From Pseudomonas subflava (GTDB taxonomy: Bacteria > Pseudomonadota > Gammaproteobacteria > Pseudomonadales > Pseudomonadaceae), in contig NZ_JAMXBF010000005.1 in NCBI RefSeq assembly GCF_023823685.1, positions 248,001 through 312,000 of the forward strand: 64,000 nucleotides of DNA. The letters run 5' to 3'. Of this stretch, positions 56,024-64,000 are shown piece after piece. The notes under the pieces are model-generated. The model saw only the letters and a program-made list of their open reading frames with translations, ran no database searches and was not told where the DNA came from. Positions within the stretch are counted from its first letter, which is position 1, and each line of letters starts with the position of its first letter. The position numbers and the translations under genes are program-made.

Positions 56024-56743
56024 ATGACCGTCGCCCCGCTCCCGCCCGAAGCCCCGCTCAAACGCGGCCACAGCCTTGCCCATGACCTGGTCAGCGAGCT
56101 GAGCCAGCGCATCCTGCTGGGCAAACTCAAGCCGGGCGACAAGCTGCCCTCGGAAAACCTGCTGGTGGACGAGCACCGGGTCAGCCGCACGGTGGTGCGC
56201 GAGGCGCTTTCCAAGCTGCAGGCCTCGGGGCTGGTGGAGACGCGGCGCGGCATCGGCACCTTCGTGCTGGCGCGCACGGCGCCGGAGGGATTGCGCCTGG
56301 GGCTGGACACCGCCACCGGCGTACGCGACATCCTCGAACTGCGCATGGGCCTGGAAGCCCAGGCCGCGGCGCTGGCCGCGGTGCGGCGCAGCGACGAGCA
56401 ACTGGCGGCCATGCGCCGGGCGCTGGACGACTATCAGGACCTGGCGGCGGCGGGGGACAGCTGCGCCGAGGCGGACCGGTGCTTCCACCTGCTGATCGCC
56501 GAGGCCACCGGCAATCCGTGCTTCGTCGAGATCATGTCGCACCTGGGCGAGTCGATGATTCCGCGCAAGCGCATCGGCCAGAACGAGCGCGCCGGCGACA
56601 ACCTGGCCCGCCACGCCTTCCTCGCCAACCTGGAGCACGAGGCGATCCTGGCGGCGATCCGTCGCCGCGACGGCGAGGCGGCGCGGGCGGCGGTCTGGCT
56701 GCACCTATCCAACAGCCGCGACCGCTTCTCGCCGGTCGAGTAA
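56024..56743 (+). CDS. GntR/FadR-family regulator of the glucarate operon
   Basis: 239 residues. The winged helix (about 15-85: SLAHDLVSELSQRILLGKLKPGDKLPSENLLVDEHRVSRTVVREALSKLQASGLVETRRGIGTFV, read in two parts) is followed by an FCD ligand domain with LELRMGLEAQAAALAA, CFHLLIAEATGN and HEAILAAIRRRDGEAARAAVWLHL. Key metal/ligand-binding residues of FCD domains (Asp and His) are visible. CCGGAGA precedes ATG 56024. It is divergent from kdgD and has operator-like palindromes in its promoter, so it most likely responds to glucarate or a related intermediate. Confidence 0.88.
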   Translation: MTVAPLPPEAPLKRGHSLAHDLVSELSQRILLGKLKPGDKLPSENLLVDEHRVSRTVVREALSKLQASGLVETRRGIGTFVLARTAPEGLRLGLDTATGVRDILELRMGLEAQAAALAAVRRSDEQLAAMRRALDDYQDLAAAGDSCAEADRCFHLLIAEATGNPCFVEIMSHLGESMIPRKRIGQNERAGDNLARHAFLANLEHEAILAAIRRRDGEAARAAVWLHLSNSRDRFSPVE

Positions 56744-56746
56744 GGG

Positions 56747-57868
56747 TCACACCGCGCGCAGGCGTGGGCGCTCCGGCGTGGCCAGGCCCTTGTCGTGCTC
56801 GGCCAGCACGCGGCCGACGATGCGCATCACCTCGAGATTGGCGTCCTCCATGCTCGCCAGGCGCTGCAGGGCGACCTCCAGCCGGCCGGCGGCGAAGGCC
56901 TCGATGGCCTCGGCGCCGCTGCGGTGAACCTGTTCATGGGGCTGTTCGATCAGGCGGAATTCGCGGTTGCCCTGCAGCTCGGCGTTGCCCTGGCCGTAGT
57001 ACCAGCGGCCGAACAGGCATTCCTCTTCGGTGGGCAGGTGGGTGTCGCCGTCGCCGCCGAGGATGGCTTCGTAGACCGAGGCCTTGAGCGACAGCTCGGC
57101 GAGGTTGGCCTGCTCGATGCCGGCGCGGAAGAACGAGCGGCCGATCTCGTGGTGCATGCGCTGGGCCTGGCCATGGACCTCGAGCATGGCGGCGCTGGCC
57201 TCGGTGGTCATGGCGTGGAAGTGGCGGGCGCTGCCGGTGTGTTCCTGGATCTCCTGCTGCGCGGTGCGGATCACGTTCTGGATGTCCGCCGTCTCGCGGA
57301 CGATGTCCTGGGTGGCGCTGGCGGTCTTCTCTGCCAGGTCGCGGATCTCGCCGGCTACCACGGCGAAGCCGCGGCCGGACTCGCCGGCACGCGCCGCCTC
57401 GATGGCCGCGTTGAGCGCCAGCAGGTTGGTCTGATTGGCGATGTTGCCGATCAGCGCGACGATGCGGTCGATCTCGCCGGCGCGCTGCACCAGCTCGGAG
57501 ATGCGCCGGTTGAGACCGGCCAGGCCGTCCTCCATGCGCTGGGATTCCTCCTGCAGCTGGCCGAACTTGAGCTTGTTCTGGATCGCCGCGCCGGCCACCT
57601 CCTGGGCGCGGCGGTTGTTGTCGTCCAGGCGCGCGTTGAGGTAGCCGAAGGAGTCGCCGATGTGGGTGATGGAGCGGCCGAACTTCAGCAGGTTGCCGGA
57701 CAGCCCGCGGTAGAAGGCCAGGTCGTCGTGCAGGGTGTCGTCCTCGCGCTGGGCCTGCAGCGCCTCGCGCAGCGCGAGGTTGTCACGCTCCTGCTCGGCG
57801 AGGCGGGCGAGGGCGGCCTGGTGTTCGGTGATGAGCGCCTGGTGGCGGCTGGTGCTGACGAAAAGCAT
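56747..57868 (-). CDS. Soluble chemoreceptor with CZB zinc-sensing domain
   Basis: 373 residues with no transmembrane segment. An N-terminal coiled coil (about 10-45) leads to a short methyl-accepting domain with the tip [32 protein letters not shown] (about 143-174). The C-terminal CZB domain (about 245-345) has the [11 protein letters not shown] motif (C284) and H311/H315 of PHEQVH. The first His of the usual CZB site, in LDH, is replaced by Glu258 in [11 protein letters not shown] chemoreceptors sense zinc or oxidants such as hypochlorous acid in the cytoplasm. The gene lies 3 bases from the regulator stop on the opposite strand and appears to be a single transcription unit. Confidence 0.85.
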   Translation of the reverse strand: MLFVSTSRHQALITEHQAALARLAEQERDNLALREALQAQREDDTLHDDLAFYRGLSGNLLKFGRSITHIGDSFGYLNARLDDNNRRAQEVAGAAIQNKLKFGQLQEESQRMEDGLAGLNRRISELVQRAGEIDRIVALIGNIANQTNLLALNAAIEAARAGESGRGFAVVAGEIRDLAEKTASATQDIVRETADIQNVIRTAQQEIQEHTGSARHFHAMTTEASAAMLEVHGQAQRMHHEIGRSFFRAGIEQANLAELSLKASVYEAILGGDGDTHLPTEEECLFGRWYYGQGNAELQGNREFRLIEQPHEQVHRSGAEAIEAFAAGRLEVALQRLASMEDANLEVMRIVGRVLAEHDKGLATPERPRLRAV

Positions 57869-57976
57869 GGATCACCCCGTAGGAGAAACGTCTGGATGCC
57901 GGGGCAGGATCAGTTTCCGTGCCAGGCGTCGAGGCCTCTCGAATCAACGGCTTGCGAGGGGTGTTGTCACCATGAC

Positions 57977-58014
57977 CGCAGTCGCGATGACATCATGCTG
58001 TCATCGCGACTGCG
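57977..58014. repeat. Perfect 16-bp inverted repeat
   Basis: CGCAGTCGCGATGACA (57977-57992) and its exact complement (57999-58014) enclose TCATGC. On the minus strand it immediately follows the stop codon of the next gene (58015). No T-run is attached, so it may be a structure-only terminator, an mRNA 3' end, or a protein-binding site. Confidence 0.65.
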
Positions 58015-58392
58015 CTACAGGGGCTGGCTGGCCGACATGCCTAGCATCGCGGGCGGCGCGGCCCCGGGCGTGTGGCTCAGCAATACCCCCTCGTAGGGAA
58101 TGGCGCCGAGGTCGAGCAGATAGGCCGGCCGGCGCGGAGCGTCGCTCCGTTCCCGTCGGAACAGGTGCAGGTTGCTTTGCTGGAACTGGGCGATGGCCAG
58201 GCGGCACAGCCGCTCGAGCGTCTCGGGGCCATGGACGAAGGGGGCATTGGGGTAGTACATCGCCTGAATGACGTCGCCGAACAAAACGCAAACGGAAACG
58301 ATCTGGCGACCGTGGCAGAGGACCTTGAGCTGCAGCGGGTCCTCGTCCAGCCAGAGCGGCACCTCGAAATCGGCATGGTAGACCAGGCCCAT
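58015..58392 (-). CDS. Conserved protein of 125 residues, function unknown
   Basis: ATG 58392 follows AGGAG by 8 bases. The sequence starts MGLVYHADFEVPLWLDEDPLQLKVL, contains FGDVIQAMYYPNAPFVHGPETLERLCRLAI and ends AMLGMSASQPL. There are no transmembrane helices or recognised motifs. It has alternating hydrophobic strands that suggest a beta-rich fold. It is followed by a perfect hairpin and then by the chemoreceptor gene on the same strand. Confidence 0.6.
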   Translation of the reverse strand: MGLVYHADFEVPLWLDEDPLQLKVLCHGRQIVSVCVLFGDVIQAMYYPNAPFVHGPETLERLCRLAIAQFQQSNLHLFRRERSDAPRRPAYLLDLGAIPYEGVLLSHTPGAAPPAMLGMSASQPL

Positions 58393-58683
58393 GAGCGTGC
58401 TCCTGTGTGAGCGCCTCCGGGATCTGTTCGGTTCCGGCGGCTCGCAAGGGTTTTCCACGTTCCTGATCGGCTTCAGCGAAGCTGGGGGCGGTTGCGCTAC
58501 AGCGGCGGCAATCTGGGCTTGGCGGGAGTGTGGGAGCAGCGATCTTCGTTGACCGCCTGGTTTCGTTTGTACGCCCCTGGGCTTACCCCGTCCAGCGCTA
58601 ATTCCCGCTTGCGGCGCCGTTTCGCCAGCCGTTGCGCCGGGCTGTGAAGCGCTAGCCAGACAAGGTGCGAGGCAATTCCACTT
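58393..58683. other. 291-base spacer without recognised gene
   Basis: Moderately GC-rich sequence with no clear ribosome site or conserved frame. A minus-strand frame crosses 58497-58742 (RLAKRRRKRELALDG) but overlaps the acetyltransferase gene and has no start signal. It may be a decayed gene piece. Confidence 0.4.
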
Positions 58684-59256
58684 TCACGCGGAAGGGCTAC
58701 GAGCGGCGAGCACCCGGGCAGGATTGCCGACCACCGTGGCACGCGGCGGCACGTCGCGGGTCACCACGCTGCCGGCGCCCACCAGGGCGTGGTCGCCGAT
58801 GGTCACGCCGGGCAGGATCAGCGCGCCCGCGCCGATCCACACGTTGGCGCCGATGCGCACCGGTCGGCCGAACTCCAGCTGGCGTGCGCGCAGTTCCGGG
58901 TCGCGCGGGTGGTCCGCGGTGAGAATCTGCACGCCGGGGCCGATCTGCGTGCCGGCGCCGATGTGCACGGCGACCACGTCGAGGATGACGCAGTTGAAGT
59001 TCATGAACACGCCGTCGCCCAGGTGGATGTTGTAGCCGTAGTCGCAGTGGAACGGCGGACGCAGGTTGACGTTGGCGCCCACTTCGGCGAACAGCTCGGC
59101 TAGCAGCGCGCGCCGCGTCTCGGCGGTTTCGCAGCCGCTGGCGTTGTAGCGGGCCATCCACTCGGCGGCGCGACGGGCATCGGCGGCCAGTTCGGGACAG
59201 TCGGCGACGTACAGCTCGCCGGCCAGCATCAGCTCCTTCTGCGTGCGCGCGCTCAT
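58684..59256 (-). CDS. Maltose/galactoside O-acetyltransferase-like protein
   Basis: 190 residues with a left-handed beta-helix built of hexapeptide repeats: VNLRPPFHCDYGYNIHLGDGVFMNFNCVILD, then IGAGTQIGPGVQILTADHP, WIGAGALILPGVTIGDHALVGAGSVV and VVGNPARVL. The catalytic His of TADHP and the MSARTQKELMLAGELY N-terminus match Maa/LacA-type acetyltransferases that acetylate sugars with acetyl-CoA. The start overlaps the xthA stop (ATGA), so they are coupled. The natural acceptor is not known. Confidence 0.86.
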   Translation of the reverse strand: MSARTQKELMLAGELYVADCPELAADARRAAEWMARYNASGCETAETRRALLAELFAEVGANVNLRPPFHCDYGYNIHLGDGVFMNFNCVILDVVAVHIGAGTQIGPGVQILTADHPRDPELRARQLEFGRPVRIGANVWIGAGALILPGVTIGDHALVGAGSVVTRDVPPRATVVGNPARVLAARSPSA

Positions 59257-60047
59257 GGGCGTGCCCGCTGGCGCAGGTCGACCCAGGTCGGCGCGTGGTC
59301 GCTGGCCCGCGGTTCGCCGCGTACCCAGCGGTCGACGCCGGCGTCCAGCAAATCGTCGGCCAATTGCGGGCTGAGCAGCAGATGGTCGATGCGCAGGCCG
59401 GCGTCGCGCTGCCAGTGCTGGCGGAAGTAGTCCCAGAAGGTGAACGGCGGCTGCTCGGGATGGCACTGCAGCAGCGCGTCGGTCCAGCCCTGGTCGAGCA
59501 GGCGTTGGTAGCAGGCGCGGCTCTCCGGTTGCAGCAGGGCGTCCTTGCGCCAGGAGCGCGGGTTGTAGATGTCGCGGTCGGTCGGCACCACGTTGTAGTC
59601 GCCGGCCAGCACCACCGGGTGGCCGCTGGTGAGCAGCGAATCGGCGTGGGCGATCAGGCGTTCGAACCAGGCCAGCTTGTAGTCGAACTTCGGCCCCGGC
59701 TGCGGGTTGCCGTTGGGCAGGTACAGGCAGCCGACGATCACGCCATGGGCCGCGGCCTCCAGATAGCGGCTCTGGCTGTCCGCGGGGTCGCCCGGCAGTT
59801 CGCGGCGGATCTCCAGCGGCTCCAGGCCCCTGGCCAGGATCGCCACGCCGTTCCACGAGGTCTGCCCGCGCCAGATCACCCCGTAGCCGGCGGCGCGGAT
59901 GTCGTCGGCGGGAAACTTGCGGTCGTCGGCCTTCAGCTCCTGCAGGCAGACGATGTCCGGCGCCTCGCGCTGCAGCCAGGCCAGCAGGGCGGGCAGCCGC
60001 GACTGGATGCCGTTGATGTTGAAGGTGGCGATGCGGAGCTTGGCCAA
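59253..60047 (-). CDS. xthA: Exodeoxyribonuclease III
   Basis: 264 residues in the exonuclease-endonuclease-phosphatase superfamily. The N-terminal LRIATFNINGIQSRLPALLAWL, DIVCLQELKADDRKFP, NGVAILAR, VVLAGDYNVVPTDRDIYNP and RIDHLLLSPQLADDL with the final SDHAPTW contain the metal and catalytic residues. It acts as AP endonuclease and 3'-phosphatase/exonuclease in base-excision repair. The start appears to be TTG at 60047 with GAGG upstream. It is co-transcribed with the acetyltransferase gene; a functional link is not evident. Confidence 0.9.
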   Translation of the reverse strand: MAKLRIATFNINGIQSRLPALLAWLQREAPDIVCLQELKADDRKFPADDIRAAGYGVIWRGQTSWNGVAILARGLEPLEIRRELPGDPADSQSRYLEAAAHGVIVGCLYLPNGNPQPGPKFDYKLAWFERLIAHADSLLTSGHPVVLAGDYNVVPTDRDIYNPRSWRKDALLQPESRACYQRLLDQGWTDALLQCHPEQPPFTFWDYFRQHWQRDAGLRIDHLLLSPQLADDLLDAGVDRWVRGEPRASDHAPTWVDLRQRARP

Positions 60048-60196
60048 GGCTGCCTCGGATGACAGGAGATGACGCCTTTAGGATTCGCCCGCCGCGGCCG
60101 GAGTTCAGGCAACCGCCGGTGCGCTGGCGACGATGGGCCGAACCCTTTGCCGCCGGGCCGAGTCACTAGCCATAGGTTCCATTCTCGGAGGCAGCC

Positions 60197-60970
60197 ATGG
60201 GCACACTCAGCGGGCGTATCGCCATCATCACCGGTTCCGATTCCGGCATGGGCCGGGCCATGGCCATCGCCTTCGCCCGCGAGGGTGCGGACGTGGCCAT
60301 CACCTACCACAGCGACCGCGAAGGCGCCCAGGCCACCAGCGAGGCGGTGTCGAGCCATGGCCGGCGCAGCCTGCTGCGGCAGCTCGATGTGGGCGACGAG
60401 GGCAGCGTGGTCGGCCTGTTCAAGACGGTGGTCGAGCAGCTCGGCACGCCCGACCTGCTGGTCAACAACGCCGGCATCGGCATGAGCAAGGCCTTTGTCG
60501 ACCTGAGCGCGGACGACTTCGACAAGGTGCTGCGGGTCGACCTGCGCGGGCCGTTCCTCTGCTCGCGCGAGTTCGTGCGCCTGCGCCAGGCCGAGGGCGG
60601 CGGCGGGCGGATCATCAACATCACCTCGGTGCACGACTCGATTCCCAGCCCTGGCAACGTGCCCTACGGCGCGGCCAAGGGCGGCCTGCTGACCATGACC
60701 CGCAGCCTGGCGCTGGAGCTGGCGCCGCTGCGGATCAACGTCAACGCCGTCGCCCCCGGGCTGATCGCTACGCCGATGACCCAGGCGCGCCTGGACGATC
60801 CGCAACGGCGCGCCGAGGAGCTGCCCAATATTCCCTGGAAGCGCCCCGGGCGACCTGAGGAAGTGGCGGAGTTGGCGCTGTACCTGGCCGGCCCGCACGC
60901 CGACTACATCACCGGCCAGAACTTCGTCATCGACGGTGGCCTGGAAATGAACTGGGGCCAGGGCGCCTGA
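60197..60970 (+). CDS. Short-chain dehydrogenase/reductase, glucose 1-dehydrogenase-like
   Basis: 257 residues with a classical SDR layout. The NAD(P) motif is TGSDSGMGR (12-20), NNAG is at about 90-93, and the catalytic residues are S144, Y157 and K161 (NITSVHD, YGAAKGG). The Asp/Ser after the second strand and TYHSDREGA suggest NADP preference. A typical N-terminus GRIAIITG begins at residue 6. GGAGGCAGCC precedes the ATG. A ThDP enzyme gene follows after 22 bases. The substrate (sugar or other alcohol) cannot be set from the sequence. Confidence 0.87.
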   Translation: MGTLSGRIAIITGSDSGMGRAMAIAFAREGADVAITYHSDREGAQATSEAVSSHGRRSLLRQLDVGDEGSVVGLFKTVVEQLGTPDLLVNNAGIGMSKAFVDLSADDFDKVLRVDLRGPFLCSREFVRLRQAEGGGGRIINITSVHDSIPSPGNVPYGAAKGGLLTMTRSLALELAPLRINVNAVAPGLIATPMTQARLDDPQRRAEELPNIPWKRPGRPEEVAELALYLAGPHADYITGQNFVIDGGLEMNWGQGA

Positions 60971-60992
60971 CGCGCCCGGCCGGAGACTCCCC

Positions 60993-62750
60993 ATGGCCCG
61001 CAACGGCGCAGACATCCTGATCGAGACGCTGATCGCCTTCGGCGTCGACACCATCTACGGCATGCCCGGCGACGGCATCAACGGCATCATGGAGGCGATC
61101 CGCACCCACGGCGACAAGGTGCGCTTCATCCAGGTCCGCCACGAGGAGTCCGCCGCCTTCGCCGCGGTGGCCCACGCCAAGTTCGGCGGCGGCCTCGGCT
61201 GCTGCCTAGCCACCACCGGCCCGGGCGGCACCCATCTGCTCACCGGCCTGTACGACGCCAAGTTCGACCGTGCGCCGGTCATCGCCATCACCGGCTCGCC
61301 CTACCACGACCTGAGCGACAGCTACACCCAGCAGGACATCGACCACTGCCGCCTGTTCATGGACGTGGCCGCCTATTCGGCGCGGGTGATGGGCGCGCGG
61401 CACATGGAGAACGCCGCCACCCTGGCCTGCCGCCACGCACTGGCGCAGCGCGGCGTGGCGCACCTGGCGGTGCCGGTGGACGTGCAGGAGGAGAAGGAGG
61501 CGGACGACGCGCCGTCCAGCCGCAACGTGCAGCATCACGTGTCGCTGGCCCGGGTGCCGCTGCCACGCTGCCCGGCCGAGGGCATCGAGCGCGCCGCCGA
61601 GCTGCTCAATGCTGGCGAGCGGGTGGCCATCCTCGCCGGCCAGGGCGCGCTGGACGCGGCCGACCTGCTATTGGAGACCGCCGAGCTGCTGGGCGCGCCC
61701 ATCGTCAAGGCGCTGCTCGGCAAGGGCCTGGTGGCCGACGGGCATCCGCTGACCACCGGCGGCATCGGCCTGCTCGGCACCCGCCCGAGCCAGGAGGCGA
61801 TGGAGGCGTGCGACACCCTGCTGATCGTCGGCTCGACCTTCCCCTACATCGAGTACTACCCCAAGCCGGAGCAGGCCCGCGGTGTGCAGATCGACCTGGA
61901 CCCCACGCGCATTGGCCTGCGCTTTCCGGTGGAGGTGGGCCTGGCCGGCGATGCCCGCGCCACCCTGGAGCAGCTCAATCGCCTGCTGCGGCGCAAGGCC
62001 GACCGGCGCTTTCTCGAACGCGCTCAGCAGGGCTACCGTGACTGGCGCGCGCTGCTGCGCGAGGCCTGCGAGCGCCAGGCCACGCCGATGCCGCCCGGAC
62101 GCATCGTGCGCGACGTCGGCGACCGCCTGGACGAGGACGCCATCGTGGTCTGGGACTCCGGCCACAACACCGGGCTGATGGCCCGCTATGTCGAGGCCAA
62201 GCCCGGCCAGCTGTACGGCGGCTCCGGCCTGCTGGCCTCGATGGCCTGCGCCGTGCCCTACGCCATCGCCGCCGCCCTGGTGCACCCCGGCCGCCAGGTG
62301 GTCGCCTTCACCGGCGACGGCGGCCTGAGCATGCTGCTCGGCGAGCTGGTGACCATCACCCGCTACCGCCTGCCGATCAAGCTGGTGGTGATCAAGAACA
62401 ACAGCCTGGGGCAGATCAAGTGGGAGCAGATGATGTTCCTCGGCAACCAGGAGACCGAGTGCGACCTCACGCCCATCGACTTCGCCAAGGCCGCCGAGGC
62501 CTGCGGCCTGCGCAGCTGGCGGGTGGAGGACCCGGCGCACAGCGTCGAGGTTGCCGAGGCGTTGCTGGCCTGCGAGGGCGCCGGCCTGGTCGAGGCGGTG
62601 GTGGACCCCAATGAGCCGCTGCTGCCGCCCAAGCGCAACGACACCTACGCCGAACACCTGCAGCAGGCCATCGCCAAGGGCACGCCCGGCGCCGACGAGC
62701 TGCAGCAGGCCCTGGCCCGGGAACCCTCGCGCAGCATGCTGAAGCCCTGA
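60993..62750 (+). CDS. ThDP-dependent enzyme of the pyruvate oxidase/acetolactate synthase family
   Basis: 585 residues. The three-domain POX fold is clear: the N-terminal Pyr domain with the activating Glu51 (VRHEESAAF) and GPGGTHLLTGLYDAK, a middle FAD/R-domain with VAILAGQGAL and PIVKALLGKGLVADGHPLTTGGIG, and the C-terminal PP domain with GDGGLSMLLGELVTITRYRLP and NNSLGQI. The middle domain may bind FAD or be vestigial. It is linked to an SDR and a DUF2238 gene. It may decarboxylate pyruvate or a related keto acid; the precise product is unknown. Confidence 0.85.
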   Translation: MARNGADILIETLIAFGVDTIYGMPGDGINGIMEAIRTHGDKVRFIQVRHEESAAFAAVAHAKFGGGLGCCLATTGPGGTHLLTGLYDAKFDRAPVIAITGSPYHDLSDSYTQQDIDHCRLFMDVAAYSARVMGARHMENAATLACRHALAQRGVAHLAVPVDVQEEKEADDAPSSRNVQHHVSLARVPLPRCPAEGIERAAELLNAGERVAILAGQGALDAADLLLETAELLGAPIVKALLGKGLVADGHPLTTGGIGLLGTRPSQEAMEACDTLLIVGSTFPYIEYYPKPEQARGVQIDLDPTRIGLRFPVEVGLAGDARATLEQLNRLLRRKADRRFLERAQQGYRDWRALLREACERQATPMPPGRIVRDVGDRLDEDAIVVWDSGHNTGLMARYVEAKPGQLYGGSGLLASMACAVPYAIAAALVHPGRQVVAFTGDGGLSMLLGELVTITRYRLPIKLVVIKNNSLGQIKWEQMMFLGNQETECDLTPIDFAKAAEACGLRSWRVEDPAHSVEVAEALLACEGAGLVEAVVDPNEPLLPPKRNDTYAEHLQQAIAKGTPGADELQQALAREPSRSMLKP

Positions 62751-62820
62751 TGGCACCGAAAAGGCGTTGAACGCAGGCTCGCGTCGCGCCCTCTCAAGCG
62801 AAACGGCGCAGGGAGTTCTC

Positions 62821-63474
62821 ATGCATTCGGACGTTTCCACCTACCCCACCGCCAGCTCGCCGCGCTGGGCCTTGGTCATGCTGGCCGCGGCCCTCGCCAT
62901 GCTGGTCGCCTCCGGCATCCAGCCCCACGACCGCGCGGGCTGGATGCTGGAAAACATGTTGCCCGTGGCGCTGCTGGCGGGGCTGAGCCTGGCCTGGCAC
63001 TGGTGGCGGCTGTCGGCGCAGTCCTATTTCGCCATGCTCCTGCTGTTCGGCGTGCACGAGCTGGGCGCCCATTTCACCTATGCCGAGGTGCCCTACGACG
63101 AGTGGGCTCGGCAGCTCTCCGGGCAATCGCTGGACCAGGCCATGGAGTGGCGGCGCAACCAGTACGACCGCCTGGTGCACTTCAGCTACGGACTGCTCTT
63201 CGTGCTGCCGATCCGCGAGGTGCTGGCGCGGCTCACGCCGCTGCGCGGTGCCTGGCTGCTGTTCGTCGCCTGGCACCTGGTGCTGTCCACCTCGGCGATC
63301 TACGAGCTGATCGAGTGGGTCGGCGGCGCCTACCTGGGCGACGACCAGGCCGAGGCCTTCCTCGCCACCCAGGAAGACCCCTGGGACGCGCAGAAGGATA
63401 TGGCCCTTGCCGCGCTCGGCGCCGGCATCAGCCTGGCGGCGCTGGCCCTGGTCAACGTCCGGCGTGGTCCATGA
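62821..63474 (+). CDS. DUF2238 family membrane protein (YjdF-like)
   Basis: 217 residues, with five or six transmembrane helices. The family blocks are FGVHELGAHFTYAEVPYDEW and YDRLVHFSYGLLFVLP, followed by SAIYELIEWVGGAYLGDDQAEAFLATQEDPWDAQKDM, a conserved acidic segment. ATG 62821 follows AGGGAG. The function is not known. The 3' end overlaps the convergent quinone oxidoreductase gene by 23 bases. It is 70 bases after the ThDP enzyme gene and may be in its operon. Confidence 0.84.
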   Translation: MHSDVSTYPTASSPRWALVMLAAALAMLVASGIQPHDRAGWMLENMLPVALLAGLSLAWHWWRLSAQSYFAMLLLFGVHELGAHFTYAEVPYDEWARQLSGQSLDQAMEWRRNQYDRLVHFSYGLLFVLPIREVLARLTPLRGAWLLFVAWHLVLSTSAIYELIEWVGGAYLGDDQAEAFLATQEDPWDAQKDMALAALGAGISLAALALVNVRRGP

Positions 63475-64000
63475 CCAGCACCACCTTGCCCTCGACGTGG
63501 GCCTCTTCGAGATGGCGCTGGGCGTCCGCCGCGCGCTGCAGCGGAAAACGCGCGTCCACATGCGGCGCGAGCTGTCCGCGCTCGATCAGCGCGGCGATCT
63601 CGGCGAGCTGTTCGCCCGAGGGCTGAACCAGAAAGAACCGCCCGACCTTGCCCTGCGCCTCCGGCAGCGTCAGGTCCGGATCCTCCAGGGTCGAGACCAG
63701 GCGGCCGCCCGGCGCCAGCACTGCCCAGGAGCGTCGCTGGGTCTCGCCGCCGACCAGGTCGATGACCAGGTCGAACTCGCCCAGGTCCTCGAAGCGTTCG
63801 CGCTCATAATCGATGGCGCGATCGGCGCCGAGCTGGCGGATGAACTCCTGGCTCGCCGCCGAGCCGGTGGCGCACACCGTGGCGCCGCGGCCCTTGGCCA
63901 GCTGGATGGCGAAATGGCCGACGCCGCCGCTGCCGCCGTGGATCAGCACGCGCTCCTCCGGCTCCAGCTGGCCATGCTCGAACAGCGCCTGCCAGGCAGT
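63452..64000 (-). CDS. Zinc-type or quinone oxidoreductase (MDR family), 5' end outside window
   Basis: The frame is open from the window edge to the stop at 63452, about 182 residues. It reads TAWQALFEHGQLEPEERVLIHGGSGGVGHFAIQLAKGRGA, the nucleotide-binding GGSGGVG motif of medium-chain quinone oxidoreductases, then GADRAIDYERERFED and RRSWAVLAPGGRLVST. The C-terminus EEAHVEGKVVLVMD is typical. The N-terminal substrate domain is missing. The gene converges on the DUF2238 gene and overlaps it by 23 bases. Its substrate is not known. Confidence 0.85.
   Translation of the reverse strand, partial: TAWQALFEHGQLEPEERVLIHGGSGGVGHFAIQLAKGRGATVCATGSAASQEFIRQLGADRAIDYERERFEDLGEFDLVIDLVGGETQRRSWAVLAPGGRLVSTLEDPDLTLPEAQGKVGRFFLVQPSGEQLAEIAALIERGQLAPHVDARFPLQRAADAQRHLEEAHVEGKVVLVMDHAGR

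Noticed and set aside
58497..58742. Minus-strand frame as a separate gene
   Set aside because: It overlaps the acetyltransferase gene, lacks a ribosome site, and its only notable part is a basic stretch typical of chance translation.

Overview
The window is high-GC, densely packed bacterial chromosome that looks like a Pseudomonas or close relative. The DesT-DesC-DesB desaturase module, the hut cluster with HutC-type operators, an amiE-amiB pair nearly identical to the Pseudomonas aeruginosa amidase, a formamidase with FmdB, and mosaics of short palindromic intergenic repeats all point that way. I see no rRNA, tRNA, CRISPR array, prophage or insertion-sequence transposase. All functional calls come from reading motifs, context and family knowledge; no database search was run.

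Layout. 1-10.3 kb is an amide acquisition region: a divergent NCS1-type permease cut by the window edge, a five-gene urea/short-chain-amide ABC transporter (urtABCDE-like), a terminator, then formamidase (fmdA), fmdB, aliphatic amidase (amiE) and the AAA+ protein AmiB. The two operons share a TACGT-N6-ACGTA palindrome. 10.5-18 kb holds a DEAD-box helicase and a signalling block on the minus strand: a polyamine-type binding protein overlapping a diguanylate cyclase, a response regulator with a CheC-like output, and a PAS protein; then a LOG-family enzyme and another periplasmic binding protein. 18-21 kb is desT/desC/desB with paired operators. 21-23.4 kb has a secreted protein made of ten 14-residue repeats, a methyltransferase and a YbhN-type membrane protein. 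23.9-34.2 kb is an SSS transporter followed by the hut cluster (hutD, hutI, hutG, a YjiH-type transporter, hutU, hutH, hutC). The HutG here is the arginase-fold enzyme, which releases formamide, and formamide is the substrate of the formamidase about 20 kb away.

34.3-38.2 kb is an ECF42-type sigma factor module (sigma factor, DGPF protein, a 40-residue CxxC membrane peptide, DUF899, SnoaL-like and SRPBCC proteins) with a matching promoter. 38.3-41.1 kb has a YadG/YadH-like ABC exporter, a GFA protein and a methyltransferase. 41.5-43.8 kb encodes a transmembrane chemoreceptor whose signalling hairpin tip is present three times in tandem (exact 168-bp period, 56 residues, eight heptads). It is the most unusual object in the window. 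44-52 kb carries sdaA, a truncated haemoglobin, a small protein, a secreted subtilase with Glu at the catalytic Asp position, a binding protein, ogt and polB. 52-56.7 kb is a D-glucarate pathway (gudD, gudP, kdgD) with a divergent GntR regulator and several FadR-type half-palindromes. 56.7-64 kb has a soluble CZB chemoreceptor, a small conserved protein, an acetyltransferase, xthA, an SDR, a ThDP enzyme, a DUF2238 membrane protein and a quinone oxidoreductase cut by the edge.

A roughly 175-bp repeat with AGAACCTG ends occurs twice nearly intact (10270-10440, and inverted at 43816-43998) and once as a shortened remnant (31348-31455). Other intergenic spaces are filled with CCCTCTCCC/GGGAGAGGG, GTAGCCCGGAT/ATCCGGGCTAC and GTAGGGTGCGCC-type inverted repeats.
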